A DNA stretch of 64,000 nt from JAHEDH01 sp963745865 (GCA_963745865.1 CAVUYZ010000003.1:62001-126000), one strand, 5' to 3'. Shown: positions 15,565 through 25,416, counted from the first letter of the stretch. Made by a program: numbers and translations. The notes: generated by a model not told the origin, from the letters alone.

Positions 15565-16563
15565 TCAGCCGGCGGCGACCTCCTCGAGGAAGCGCACGAT
15601 CCGGTCACCGACGACCTGGGGTGCGCTCGCGTCCGAATGGCCCCGGTTGAACAGGACCTCGAACCGCACATCGCGGCCCGCCTCACGCAGTGCAGAATCG
15701 ATGTCCTCGGAGAACTCGATGGGCGCCACCCGATCCTCTTCGCCGTGGAGTAGCAGCGTCGGGATGTCAGGGGAGTCTGCGATCCACGTGAACGGGTTCG
15801 CCGCTTCCCACAGCTCGGGGGTCTCATCGATCGATCCTCCGAACATGGGCGTGAGCAGGAAGTCGAGTCCGCTGATGTCGTACGGGCCGGCCAGACCCAC
15901 AAAGGCATCCGGCCCCTGCATGGGGCCGTCCGGGCAGGCCCGTCCAAATTCGGCCGGGGCGTAAGCGACCAGTGATGCGAGGTGGGCGCCTGCCGAGTGG
16001 CCGACGATCGTCACCAGGCGGGGAGTGGATGTGAACTCGCCTGCGTTGATTCGGGCGTGCTGCACCGCGCACGCGATGTCGTCGACCATCCCCGGGAACA
16101 TACCGCCCCGGGAGATGGTCGAATAGCTGGTGTTGAACACGACGACCTTGCGATCAGCGAGTCCGTCCGCCAGCGCGCCGATGGTCGTGCGATCGCCGGC
16201 GAACCAGGCTCCGCCGTGAACCGTGACAACCACCGGCCACGGTCCGATCTCCTCCGGAGCGTGGATGTCGATGTCGATCTCGCGCTCGCTCGATGCCTGG
16301 CCCACCGTGATGGTGTCCGTCCTGACGAAGTGGTCGTAGCGGGCCTCGTCGGACAGCGGGCTGGACGGGCTCGGGCCCCGCGGGTGGATCCGGCGCCTCG
16401 GCGTCGGGTTGATCGAGTGTCGTGTCGTTGTCGTCGGTGGTGACGTGGTGGTCGTGGCTGGCAGGTCGGCGGCGACCGGCAGGGTTGTCTCTGTCGTTGT
16501 CGCGGTGCCACCGCATGCGGCGAGCGTCAGCGACAGCACCGAGAACGCAACCAGGATCCGCAT
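15565..16563 (-). CDS. Secreted alpha/beta-hydrolase lipoprotein (carboxylesterase-like)
   Basis: 332 residues. A lipoprotein signal peptide ends at SLTLAACGG (lipobox Cys at about residue 17) and is followed by a Thr/Pro-rich linker of about 50 residues. The catalytic domain has the oxyanion motif VTVHGGAWFAG, nucleophile GHSAGAH, an Asp in LLLHGEEDRV and a His in FNRGHSDAS. This is the layout of hormone-sensitive-lipase/BD-FAE type esterases exposed on the outer face of the membrane. The linker stretch (RHSINPTPRRRIHPRG) is basic and could hide a frame change, but the domain behind it is in frame. Substrate unknown. Confidence 0.85.
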   Translation of the reverse strand: MRILVAFSVLSLTLAACGGTATTTETTLPVAADLPATTTTSPPTTTTRHSINPTPRRRIHPRGPSPSSPLSDEARYDHFVRTDTITVGQASSEREIDIDIHAPEEIGPWPVVVTVHGGAWFAGDRTTIGALADGLADRKVVVFNTSYSTISRGGMFPGMVDDIACAVQHARINAGEFTSTPRLVTIVGHSAGAHLASLVAYAPAEFGRACPDGPMQGPDAFVGLAGPYDISGLDFLLTPMFGGSIDETPELWEAANPFTWIADSPDIPTLLLHGEEDRVAPIEFSEDIDSALREAGRDVRFEVLFNRGHSDASAPQVVGDRIVRFLEEVAAG

Positions 16564-16590
16564 CGGCAGGAGTCTATGAACGACCCATGT

Positions 16591-17305
16591 CTACCTCGTC
16601 GGAGCTGTCAGCCGAGCCGAGAGGCTGCCGGCTGCGTCCAGCATGAACACCACATCGCCGACGCAGTCGTGCAGGATCTCGATGGGATACCTTCCGACGG
16701 GATGCTCCACGACCTCGGCGAGCACGTCGGCCTTGTCGGCGCCTGCCACGATCACAACGATCGTCGCCACGCTCGTCAGGAAATGGGGCGTCACGGTCAG
16801 CCGCCACGCGTCGAGAGCCGGGACGTGGTTCTCGACGACCCAGCGGGTGGTCGGCTCGGTGAGGGCCTCTGTCCCGGGGAACAGCGACGCCGTGTGGCCA
16901 TCTGTCCCCATGCCGAGCAGCACGACATCGGCTCGGCCGTCGGGGATCATGCGGCGCAGTGTCGCCTCGTAGTACGCCGCAGCCTCGTCCGGCTCCAGGT
17001 TCTCCGAGTATCTCGGGCGGTGGAATGTGGCACCATCGACCCGGTCGATCAGCGTCTCCCGTGCCATCCGGCCGTTGGAATCGTCGGAGTCGTGGGGGAC
17101 CCAACGTTCGTCGGACAGCCAGACATCGGTTCTCGACCAATCGATCGGGCGGTTCGTCAGTGTTCGGTAGGTGGCTCCCGGCGTCGAGCCCCCGGCCAGT
17201 GCCAGATTCACTCGATCGCCGGTGGCCGTCTGCGAGCCGATCGGTGACGAGATCGGCCGCGGCCTCGGCCAGGGCGTTGGCGGAGTCGTAGGTGTTCAGC
17301 TGCAT
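16591..17305 (-). CDS. pgl: 6-phosphogluconolactonase (one frameshift)
   Basis: Hydrolyses 6-phosphogluconolactone in the oxidative pentose phosphate pathway. The N terminus MQLNTYDSANALAEAAADLV reads from ATG 17305. Near 17220 one extra base shifts to the frame that continues VNLALAGGSTPGATYRTL, DVWLSDERWVPHDSDDSNG, VLLGMGTDGHTASLFPGT and LTVTPHFLTS, all conserved in the SOL/DevB family. Combined length about 237 residues, normal. No zwf or opcA lies beside it in this window. Divergent from the endonuclease/phosphatase-family gene, with 35 bases between the starts. Confidence 0.9.
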
Positions 17306-17340
17306 GCGGCGGAGGGTACCGATGGCGGTACGGTGGCGCG

Positions 17341-18003
17341 GTGATCCTCCTCGTCGCCAACCTCTACAACACGCGTGGCTCGATTTCGAGCTTCATGGAG
17401 TTGCTCGATACCCGCCGACCGGACGTGGTGGCCTGTGTCGAGGTGGGAACCGCCATGGCTGCGGCCCTGTCGGCTCGGTACGAGCACGGTGTCGTCAGCG
17501 GCGATGACGACCACTATCGCGGGCAGGCGCTGCTCTCGACATCACCGATCGAGGTCACGAGTCTCGCCATGTCGCATCGTTCCGGACTACGAACGACGAT
17601 CGGCCTCGACGGGGTGCCGACCGAACTCATGCTGGCGCACCTGGCCAATCCGCTCGACGGTTTGTCCGGCTTCCGGCACCGCAGGGCGCAGGTGACAGAG
17701 ATCCTTCGACACGTCGATCGGGTCGGAACGCCTGCGGTTCTCACGGGTGATCTCAACGCAACCCCACTGTGGCCCGTATATCTGCGACTCCGCAGGCGTT
17801 TTCGAGACGGAGTCCGCGATGCAGCTCGAAGTGAGGCTCGGACGCCGCAGAGAACGTGGGCGCCGCGCCCGGGGCTCCCGCCCATGCTCAGGATCGACCA
17901 CATCCTGACCGCGGGCGTGCGACTCACCGACGTTCAGACCCACCGGGTCGCCGGCTCCGACCACCTGGCGCTGTCGGCGAGGATGGCGCGGGTTTCACCA
18001 TGA
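17341..18003 (+). CDS. Endonuclease/exonuclease/phosphatase family protein
   Basis: 220-residue protein of the EEP fold (DNase I-like). Visible motifs are VVACVEVG near the N terminus (metal-binding Glu), LTGDLNATP (Asp/Asn), LRIDHILT and VAGSDHLALSARM (Asp/His near the C terminus). These residues are the catalytic set for phosphodiester or phosphomonoester hydrolysis. There is no signal peptide, so a cytosolic role is expected; the substrate could be nucleic acid or an inositol/lipid phosphate. GTG 17341 start. Its stop overlaps the ATG of the next hydrolase gene. Confidence 0.82.
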   Translation: MILLVANLYNTRGSISSFMELLDTRRPDVVACVEVGTAMAAALSARYEHGVVSGDDDHYRGQALLSTSPIEVTSLAMSHRSGLRTTIGLDGVPTELMLAHLANPLDGLSGFRHRRAQVTEILRHVDRVGTPAVLTGDLNATPLWPVYLRLRRRFRDGVRDAARSEARTPQRTWAPRPGLPPMLRIDHILTAGVRLTDVQTHRVAGSDHLALSARMARVSP

Positions 18004-18645
18004 CCGAGCGGCTGGCTATCGAATGGGCAGAGGACGAGACGGTCTCAGTGACCATCTATCGGGCGGCCGCGCCGATGCTGGTGCTCGCCCACGGTGCCGG
18101 GACGAACCAGGACCATCCGCTGATGACCGCATTGGCCCAACGCCTCGCCGACGAGGGGCTCGGGGTCGCCACCTTCAACTACCCCTATACCGAGGCGGGG
18201 CGCAAGGCGCCGGATCGGGCACCGAAACTCCTCGCCTGTCACCGAGGAGGTCGTCGCAGCGATGCGGGAACGGTCGCCGGGGGGAATCGTTCTCGGCGGG
18301 CGATCGATGGGCGGACGCATGTCCACGATGCTCGCCTCGGAGGGAGAGCGGGCACTTGGCATCGTCTGCCTGGCCTATCCGCTCCATCCTTCCGGCCGAC
18401 CCGAGCGACTCCGGATCGATCACCTGCCGGCGATCACGGTCCCGATGCTCTTCTTCCAGGGGTCACGCGACGCACTGTCTCGTAGCGATCTGTTCGACCT
18501 CCATGTGCGCTCTCTCCCCACGGCGACCGTCGTCGACATGGACGGAGCCGACCATTCGTTCAGAGGCAAAGGGTGGACACCGGACCGTGTGGGAGACCTG
18601 GTCGCATCGGAGTACGCCAGGTGGCTGTCGACGCTCAGCCGCTGA
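18000..18645 (+). CDS. Alpha/beta hydrolase of the KANL3/Tex30 (dienelactone hydrolase-like) type (one frameshift)
   Basis: About 214 residues. MLVLAHGAGTNQDHPLM, then VATFNYPYTEAGRKAPD, then the nucleophile elbow GGRSMGGRM, then LFFQGSRDALS and the His region GADHSFRG; this set is typical of small hydrolases annotated as KANL3/Tex30. The frame changes near 18232, between APKLLA and EEVVAAMRERSPGG. Start ATG 18000 overlaps the preceding stop (ATGA). Activity and substrate are unknown. The gene ends 74 bases before the rplY promoter boxes begin to matter, so the two units are probably separate. Confidence 0.8.
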
Positions 18646-18661
18646 CGACCGGGCCCGCCTT

Positions 18662-18690
18662 TTGCATCGTCACCCCGAGTTGGGCATAAT
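18662..18690 (+). promoter_or_regulatory. Candidate promoter for rplY-pth
   Basis: TTGCAT (18662-18667) and CATAAT (18685-18690) are separated by 17 bases and lie about 40 bases ahead of the rplY start. The -10 box matches consensus at 5 of 6 positions, the -35 box only at 3 of 6. Confidence 0.4.
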
Positions 18691-18732
18691 TCTGAGTCCA
18701 GGTTTCCCTTTCCGCACCGCGAGGAGCACCCA

Positions 18733-19422
18733 ATGTCAGACCAGATCACGTTGCGCGCCGAGAAAGGCCGCCCGACCGGCAGCGCCGCGTCCCGCCGTAT
18801 CCGCAACGGGGGCAACGTTCCCGCCATCGTGTACGGCGCCGACGTCGACGAGCCGATTCTCATCACGGTCGACCGTCGCGAGCTGCGTGCCGCGCTGACG
18901 ACCGAAGCCGGAACCAACGCTCTGATCAGCCTCCACATCGACGGTGCCGAGCACCTGACCCTGGCGCGTGCGATCGAAAAGCATCCCTACAGGACCGAGA
19001 TCCGCCACGTCGACTTCGTGACCGTCGGACTGACCGACACCATCGTCACCAACGTCCACCTCGAGTTCATCGGCGAGCCGGTTGCCCACGAGGAGGGCGG
19101 CGTTCTCTCGACACCGTTCAACGAGGTCAGCGTCGAGGTGCTTGCCACGAACATTCCCTCGGTGATCCAGGTCGATGTGTCAGCCATGACGATGACCGAC
19201 TCACTGAGGATCTCCGACCTCCCCGAGCTCGAGGGTGTCACGTACCTCGACGACGATGACCTGACGATCGCCACCATCTCCGTTCCCAGGGCGCTCATCG
19301 AAGAGGAAGAAGAAGGACTCGAAGGCGAGTTGCTCGAAGGCGAAGAGGGCGAACTTGCCGAGGGCGAAGAGCCCGAGGGCGAGGAAGCCGGCGAGCGAGC
19401 CGGCGAGGAAGCCTCCGAATAG
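18733..19422 (+). CDS. rplY: 50S ribosomal protein L25 (CTC form) with acidic tail
   Basis: 5S rRNA-binding protein of the large subunit, in the long general-stress (CTC) form: an N-terminal L25 domain (ITLRAEKGRPTGSAASRRIR, NVPAIVYGADVDE) and a C-terminal TL5 beta domain (HVDFVTVGLTDTIVTNVHLEF) to about residue 190. The last 40 residues are almost only Glu, Gly, Ala and Leu, in a low-complexity GEE-type repeat. Start ATG 18733 with GAGGAG upstream. pth follows after 2 bases, a pairing found in many bacteria, so the two are cotranscribed. Confidence 0.96.
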   Translation: MSDQITLRAEKGRPTGSAASRRIRNGGNVPAIVYGADVDEPILITVDRRELRAALTTEAGTNALISLHIDGAEHLTLARAIEKHPYRTEIRHVDFVTVGLTDTIVTNVHLEFIGEPVAHEEGGVLSTPFNEVSVEVLATNIPSVIQVDVSAMTMTDSLRISDLPELEGVTYLDDDDLTIATISVPRALIEEEEEGLEGELLEGEEGELAEGEEPEGEEAGERAGEEASE

Positions 19423-19424
19423 GT

Positions 19425-20018
19425 GTGGTGAAGGCCGTCGTCGGCCTCCGGAATCCGGGTCTCGAATACGTCGGCACACGCCACAACGTCGGTTTCGAGG
19501 TGGTCGAGGTGTTGTGTGCACACCACCGAGTCACCCTCTCATCGGGTCCGTCACGGGTGCGCGCCGAGGTGGGGGACTATCGGCTCGGCTCCGAACGGGT
19601 CGTCCTCGGGGCGCCACAGGCGTTCATGAACGACAGCGGCCCGCCGGTCGCATCGATGCTCTCGTACTTCAAGGTCGACGTCGACGATGTTCTCGTGATC
19701 CACGACGACATCGATCTTCCCTTCGGGAGGCTCAAGGTCCAGTTCGGGGGCGGCAACGCCGGCCACAACGGACTCCGGTCGGTTGAGCGCTCGCTCGGCA
19801 CCAACGAGTTCGCCCGTCTCAAGGTCGGTGTCGGGCGCCCTCCGGGTCGGATGGATCCGGCCGCGTACGTGCTCAAGCGGTTCTCCGGAGACGAACGCCT
19901 CGAGATCGACTTCCTGGTGGATGACGCCGCCGACGTCGTTGACGAATGGGTGACGGACCCGATCAGAGCTCAGCAGACCGCCGGCTCTCGGCGCCCCGGC
20001 GGCCCAGACCAGGATTGA
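19425..20018 (+). CDS. pth: Peptidyl-tRNA hydrolase
   Basis: Releases tRNA from prematurely dropped peptidyl-tRNA. 197 residues. The catalytic His20 is in TRHNVGFEVV, the substrate-binding Asn in QAFMNDSG, and the conserved acidic motif in VIHDDIDLPFG with GGNAGHNGLRS following. The opening motif reads GLRNPG where most family members have GLGNPG. The C-terminal 20 residues (QQTAGSRRPGGPDQD) are extra and probably disordered. GTG 19425 start, directly behind rplY. Confidence 0.97.
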   Translation: MVKAVVGLRNPGLEYVGTRHNVGFEVVEVLCAHHRVTLSSGPSRVRAEVGDYRLGSERVVLGAPQAFMNDSGPPVASMLSYFKVDVDDVLVIHDDIDLPFGRLKVQFGGGNAGHNGLRSVERSLGTNEFARLKVGVGRPPGRMDPAAYVLKRFSGDERLEIDFLVDDAADVVDEWVTDPIRAQQTAGSRRPGGPDQD

Positions 20019-20035
20019 CCGCGTAGGCTCGGGCC

Positions 20036-20542
20036 ATGCCCAGTCTCGATGCATTCGGCATGGTCGTTTCGGACATGGCCGCCACGCTCGACTTCTACCG
20101 ACTCGTCGGTTTGGAGATCCCGAGGTCGGCGGACGACGAGCAACACGTCGATGTGGAGTTGGCTGGTGGCGTGAGGCTCATGTTCGACACCGTCGAGCTG
20201 ACGACGTCGATCGCACCGTGGGAAGCACCGACCGGTGGTCACCGCATCGGGTTGGCCGTTCGATGCTCGACTCCGGCCGAGGTCGACACAACCCACGCGG
20301 CTCTGATCGCAGCCGGGCATCGCTCCCACCTCGAGCCATTCGACGCATTCTGGGGTCAGCGCTACGCCACGGTCTTCGACCCCGACGGAACTCCCGTCGA
20401 TCTCTACGCGGACAACCCGCACGCCGACGAGCGTCGGCTGAGAGACCGAATGTGGCGTCATCGACGTCGCGGCACGGGTCGATCCGGGATCGACTGCGGA
20501 GGTCGAAGTAGGTTGTTGCACCCGTCGGAAGGAGCGGTGTGA
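20036..20542 (+). CDS. VOC (glyoxalase/bleomycin-resistance) family protein
   Basis: 168 residues with one VOC domain: AFGMVVSDMAATLDFYRLVGLEI at the start, then GGVRLMFDT and the final ATVFDPDGTPVDLYAD, the usual metal-ligand region. About 40 Arg-rich residues follow the domain and overlap the glpK start, unusual for this family and possibly the result of a late frame change. The reaction cannot be predicted; most such small VOC proteins are uncharacterised. Starts 17 bases after pth and overlaps glpK by 4 bases. Confidence 0.75.
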   Translation: MPSLDAFGMVVSDMAATLDFYRLVGLEIPRSADDEQHVDVELAGGVRLMFDTVELTTSIAPWEAPTGGHRIGLAVRCSTPAEVDTTHAALIAAGHRSHLEPFDAFWGQRYATVFDPDGTPVDLYADNPHADERRLRDRMWRHRRRGTGRSGIDCGGRSRLLHPSEGAV

Positions 20543-22023
20543 CAGAACTCGTGGGAGCCCTCGATCAAGGGACGACAAGTACGCGTTTCATGATCTTCGA
20601 CCCCTCGGGGACCGTGGTCGCGTCCGCCCAGCAGGAGCACGAACAGCTGTTCCCGCGGTCGGGTTGGGTGGAGCACGATCCGGTCGAGATCACAAACAGG
20701 ATGTGGGCGGTGGTCGGCGAGGCGCTCGGCGGAGCCGGTCTGACGGCCGCCGACCTCGCCGCGGTTGGCATCACCAACCAGCGTGAGACGGCCGTGGTCT
20801 GGGATCGTGCCACCGGCGACCCGGTGGCGAATGCCATCGTCTGGCAGGACACGCGAACCGACCGGCTCGTCGAGGAGCTCGCCGGGGAGGTGGGGATGGA
20901 TCGGTTCCAGCATCAGACCGGCCTCCCGCTGGCGACATACTTCTCCGGGCCAAAAGTGCGCTGGCTGCTCGACTCGGATCCGACGATCAGAGCACGCGCC
21001 GAAGCCGGTGAGCTGGCGTTCGGCACGGTCGATTCGTGGGTGGTCTGGCAGCTCACCGGCGGTTCGACCCACATCACCGACGTCACGAATGCCTCGCGAA
21101 CGATGTTGATGGATCTGGAGACGATGTCGTGGTCCGCGGAGCTGTGTGACGCGATCGGGGTCCCGCTGTCGATGCTGCCGCGGATCGTGCCGTCGATCGG
21201 CCGGATCGCCACCGCGACCGGCGCACTCGACGGGGTTCCGATCTCCGGGATTCTCGGGGATCAGCAGGCTGCGATGTTCGGGCAGACGTGTTTCGACGTC
21301 GGCGATGCCAAAAACACCTACGGAACCGGCTGCTTCATGCTCCTGAACACCGGCACCGAGCTCGTCCGATCCGAGAACGGGCTGTTGACGACGGTCAATT
21401 ACCAGATCGCCGGCGAGCCCCCCGTCTACGCCTTGGAGGGCTCGATCGCCATGGCCGGCGCCGTGGTGCAGTGGCTGCGGGACAACATGGAGATGTTCGA
21501 GAACGCCGCGGACATCGAAGCGCTTGCCGCAGCCGTCGATGACAACGGCGACGTCTACTTCGTCCCTGCGTTCTCCGGGTTGTTCGCGCCGTACTGGCGG
21601 TCCGATGCCCGCGGGGTGATCGTCGGTCTCACGGCGTTCAACACCAGGCATCACATCGCACGTGCCGCACTCGAATCGACCGCCTATCAGACCAGGGAGG
21701 TGCTCGATGCCATGCGGGCCGACTCCGGAGTCGAGCTCAACGAGCTCAAAGTCGATGGCGGGATGGTGGCGAACGAACTGCTGATGCAATTCCAGGCGGA
21801 CATCCTCGGTGTGCCCGTCGTCAGGCCGATCGTCTCGGAGACAACGGTGTTGGGGGCGGCCTATGCGGCCGGTCTCGCCGAGGGCGTGTGGAGCGGCCTC
21901 GACGAACTGCGGGCCAATTGGGGAGAGGACACCCGTTGGGAGCCGGCGATGGGCGACGCGGTTCGGGCCCGGCTCTTCGGGCGTTGGAAGCAGGCCGTTC
22001 AACGGACCTTCGACTGGGTCTGA
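20539..22023 (+). CDS. glpK: Glycerol kinase
   Basis: Phosphorylates glycerol to sn-glycerol 3-phosphate with ATP, in the cytosol. 494 residues, intact, normal length. N-terminal GALDQGTTSTRFMIFD is the phosphate loop of the FGGY kinases; the region GILGDQQAAMFGQ with NTYGTGCFMLLNTG and the C-terminal KVDGGMVANELLMQFQADIL complete the ATPase domain. GTG 20539 start overlaps the end of the VOC gene. Glycerol-3-phosphate dehydrogenase (glpD) lies 1.7 kb downstream on the opposite strand; no glpF facilitator gene is present in the window. Confidence 0.97.
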   Translation: MTELVGALDQGTTSTRFMIFDPSGTVVASAQQEHEQLFPRSGWVEHDPVEITNRMWAVVGEALGGAGLTAADLAAVGITNQRETAVVWDRATGDPVANAIVWQDTRTDRLVEELAGEVGMDRFQHQTGLPLATYFSGPKVRWLLDSDPTIRARAEAGELAFGTVDSWVVWQLTGGSTHITDVTNASRTMLMDLETMSWSAELCDAIGVPLSMLPRIVPSIGRIATATGALDGVPISGILGDQQAAMFGQTCFDVGDAKNTYGTGCFMLLNTGTELVRSENGLLTTVNYQIAGEPPVYALEGSIAMAGAVVQWLRDNMEMFENAADIEALAAAVDDNGDVYFVPAFSGLFAPYWRSDARGVIVGLTAFNTRHHIARAALESTAYQTREVLDAMRADSGVELNELKVDGGMVANELLMQFQADILGVPVVRPIVSETTVLGAAYAAGLAEGVWSGLDELRANWGEDTRWEPAMGDAVRARLFGRWKQAVQRTFDWV

Positions 22024-22164
22024 CAGGGCTGGAGATCATTGCCCGCACATCGAATCTCGGGAATGGACCGCGATGTCGTCGGAAATCTGGGAATCTCTGT
22101 CGAAATGGCGAGGGACCGTTCGTTGTATCGGTGACAGGTCCCAGACACCAGAAAGGAGAGCGGG

Positions 22165-22524
22165 ATGCCCAAATATGCAGCACTCATCTACACGATCGAG
22201 GGTGACAGCACCCCCGAGGAGTGGGCCGCAGTCATGGACGAGTACAACGAGTTCGGCGAGAAGGCCGGAGCCGCAGGTGTGATCGCCGGCGGCGAGGCAC
22301 TCGAGGACACCGCGACGGCCACGACGGTGCATGTCGATGGCAAAGGAGGCCAGATCCACACCACCGACGGACCGTTCGCAGAAACGAAGGAGGCGCTCGG
22401 AGGCTTCTACCTCCTCGACTGCGCCGATCTCGACGAAGCCGTGCATTGGGCGGCCCAGATCCCCGGCGCTTGGCATGGTCGGGTCGAAGTGAGGCCATTG
22501 ATCGACTTCAGCCAGGACGGATGA
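22165..22524 (+). CDS. YCII-related (DGPF-domain) protein
   Basis: 119 residues with the DGPF signature: MPKYAALIYTIEGDS at the start, TTDGPFAETKEALGGFYLLD in the middle. YCII-fold proteins of this kind are regularly encoded next to ECF42-type sigma factors, as here, where the next gene starts inside its stop codon (ATGA). Enzymatic role unknown; it is thought to act in the same regulatory unit. AAGGAG precedes ATG 22165. The 140 bases between glpK and this gene contain a spaced inverted repeat (GGGACC ... GGTCCC, 22111-22142) but no clear promoter. Confidence 0.88.
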   Translation: MPKYAALIYTIEGDSTPEEWAAVMDEYNEFGEKAGAAGVIAGGEALEDTATATTVHVDGKGGQIHTTDGPFAETKEALGGFYLLDCADLDEAVHWAAQIPGAWHGRVEVRPLIDFSQDG

Positions 22525-23728
22525 CGCTCGCCGAGGTGCTGCGTCGTGAGGGTGGTCAGGTCCTGGCCACCCTCATTCGCATGACCGGCGACATCGGTAT
22601 CGCCGAGGACGCGTTGCAGGAAGCGACGATCACCGCGTTCGAACGATGGTCAGATGAGTCGATGCCGGACAATCCCGGGGCCTGGCTCACGACGACCGCC
22701 AGAAACAAGGCACTCGACCGACTGCGCCGGGAAGCCCGTCGGAACGAGAAGGAGCGGGAGGCGGTCCGCCTTCTCGACCAGCAGTTGGGAGAGCCCAACC
22801 AGCCGACGGACCTGCTGAGGCTGCTCTTCACATGCTGTCACCCGACCCTTGCCGCCGAATCACAGGTGGCGCTCGCGCTCCGCACGCTGTGCGGTCTGAC
22901 GACGCCCGAGATCGCTGCTCTCTTCCTCGTCCAGGACACCACGATGGGGCAGCGGATCAGCCGGGCGAAGAAGGAAGATCTCCATGGCGCGGATCCCGTA
23001 TCGGGTGCCCGAGGAGCACGAGTTGCCCGACCGGGTTCCCCCGGTCCTCGCCACGCTCTACCTCGTCTTCACCACCGGCCACCATGCTCCGTTCGGAGCA
23101 CTCGATTCGCGGGTGGACCTCGCGGACGAGGCCATCCGGTTGACCCGCATGCTCACGTCGCTCATGCCCGACGAGCCAGAGGCGAATGGCTTGCTGGCTC
23201 TGATGCTCGCCACCCACGCCCGACGTCGAACGCGCCTCGGAGACGATGGTTCTCTCGTGCTGCTCGGGGAGCAGAACCGTGCGTTGTGGGACCACGACAT
23301 GATCCGCGAGGCCTCCGACCTGGTCGAGGGCTCATTGCGGCGGCGGGGGACACCCGAGTACCGACTGCAGGCCGCCATCGCCTGTCTGCACGGGCTGGCG
23401 CCGTCGTACGAGGAGACCGATTGGGCGCAGATCGCCGAGCTCTATCGGCTGCTCGAGGCAACCCGTCCCACTCCGGTGATTCGCGTCAACCGGGCAGTAG
23501 CCGAAGCGGAGGCGTCCGGGCCGCTCCGCGGTCTCGAGTTGATGCAGGATGTCGGCGGGTTGGAGGGGTGGCATCTGTATTGGGCGACGCTCGCAGACTT
23601 CCATCGGCGTCTCGGAGACGCCGACTCCGCGGCCGAGGCTTATCGGCGGGCACTCGGACTGTTCGATGAACCGATCGGATCGAGCGTTCCTCGAGGCCCG
23701 TCTCGCCGGCGTCGTCGGCAACGGCTGA
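22521..23728 (+). CDS. ECF42-like RNA polymerase sigma factor (two frameshifts)
   Basis: Group IV sigma factor with sigma-2 (AEDALQEATITAFERW, PGAWLTTTARNKALDRLRRE), sigma-4 (QVALALRTLCGLTTPEIAALF) and a long C-terminal tetratricopeptide-like extension (PVIRVNRAVAEAEASGPLRG, YWATLADFHRRLGDADSAAEAYRRAL). This layout and the DGPF partner upstream are characteristic of ECF42. Two breaks: near 22977 one extra base between ISRAKK and ARIPYRVPEEHELPDR, and near 23675 after GLFDE, from where the frame RSDRAFLEARLAGVVGNG leads to a stop at 23728. Length about 402 residues. Both breaks look like sequence errors. ATG 22521 overlaps the YCII stop. Confidence 0.85.
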
Positions 23729-23762
23729 TCTCGACGCCGAGACCTCCCTCTGGAGCGGAGGC

Positions 23763-25416
23763 TCAGAGACCCTCCGCCTGGAGCTCGTCGTTGTGGGAGT
23801 CGATCTGAGCCTGGCGTTCGGCATCCGTCCAGCCGAGTTCGCGCTGGAGCAGATCTGCGATCGCTGGAGCGTCGTTGCGGGAATGGTCGGGCGTGAACCA
23901 GGCGAGATGGGTGCGTCTCAGTGTGATGTCGGAGATCCGACTGGCAGCTTCGTAGCGTGCGGCATAGGCCACATCGGCATGCGACGTGCGGCCGTCGCCC
24001 ATCAGCGTGGCGAGCAGTGGGTTCTCCGAGATCAATCGGGCGATCGTCGTTGCTTCCGTTCCGTAGCGGCGGATGGTGGGATGGATCGCCGACTCCGCCA
24101 AACCGGCTTCTCTGAGATGACGTTCCAGGCTCGGAACCGATCCATCCGCACCGACGAGCGGGACGTGCTCGGTCGAGGATGTGGTGTCAACACCGAGATG
24201 TTTCGCCACGACATCGGATGCCTCTGCAGCGATCTTGCGGTAGGTGGTCAGCTTGCCTCCTGCCACCTGGACCAGGCCCGGGAGCGGTTGCCCCACGACA
24301 TGTTCCCGGGATGCCTTGGCCGTGGATTCGTCGCCGTGGTCGGCGAGCGCTCTGAGACCGGCGAAGCTGGACACTGGCTCGAAGTCCTCGACGTCGAGAT
24401 ACCGCCGGACGTGGCGGATCAGATAGGCGGCGTCCTCGTCCGAGGCGGTGGGGTGGGTCGGGTCATCGGTGTACTCGGTGTCGGTGGTGCCGATCATGGA
24501 ATGACCGAGCCAGGGAACGATGAAGAGCACCCGGCCATCGTCGGTGGTCGGTAAGACCAGCGCCCGGCCCCGTAACGGGAGATCATCGGACGCGACGATC
24601 AGATGGGACCCCTTGCTCATCACCAGCCTCATCGGCATCGCAGGTCCGTCGATGCCGGGGAGGTTGAAGGCTCCCGTTGCAGCCAGCACGGTGGTCGACT
24701 CGATCGAGAACCGGTCGTCGGTGGCGGTATCGCGGGCGTCGACAGTGAACCATCCGTCGTGCGGGTGGATCTGCTCGACCTGGACACCTCCGGCGGCGGT
24801 TGCTCCGTGGCGACGAACGGCGGTCTTGATCAAGGGAGACCACCAGCCGGGCGTCGTCGGTCTGGGCGTCCGAGTAGATGACGCCGCTCTTCAACCCTTC
24901 GGGTCTCAACTCCGGCATCATCTCCGTCAGGGTTTCAGCGTCCACCCCGCGATGTCTGTCGCCTGGTCGCCCGAATCCGCCCAGCACGTCGTAGAGCGTC
25001 AATCCGGCCCGGAGTGCAATCGGAGCGATCCATCCCTTCGAGGCCCATTTCGGTGCGTCGGCAAGCCCGTATTGCTCGTAGATCGGGATCACGAACTCGA
25101 GGGGGTCATAGAGAAAGTCAGCGATCGAGTTGAGGATCTTCTGTTCTCTCAGCCCTTCCGAAACCAGGTTGAACTCGAAGTGCGGGAGATAGCGGATACC
25201 GCCGTGGAAGAGTTTCGTCGATCGGGACGAGGTTCCCTGAGCGAAGTCGGATTGCTCGACCAGACCGACATCGACGCCGCGAACGGAGAGGTCGAGTGCA
25301 GCCCCGGCGCCGATCACGCCGCCACCGATGATCAGGGTGTCGAACCGCCCGTGGCTCCGGAGGCGGTCGACGTGTGTTTGGCGGTCCCAGCGGGTTTCTA
25401 CGGTGACAGGCGCCAT
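23763..25416 (-). CDS. glpD: Glycerol-3-phosphate dehydrogenase, FAD-dependent (one frameshift)
   Basis: Membrane-associated flavoenzyme that oxidises glycerol 3-phosphate to dihydroxyacetone phosphate and feeds electrons to quinone. The N-terminal FAD site is DTLIIGGGVIGAGAALDLS, followed by SSRSTKLFHGGIRYL. Further motifs are HLIVASDDLPL, IGTTDTEYTDDPTHPTASDED and the C-terminal domain of aerobic GlpD (YAARYEAASRISDITLRRTHL). One extra base near 24829 (ARLVVS before LIKTAVRRHG) breaks the frame. Full length about 550 residues. ATG 25416 is chosen because the frame upstream of it runs into the divergent pgsA region. Works with glpK upstream. Confidence 0.95.
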
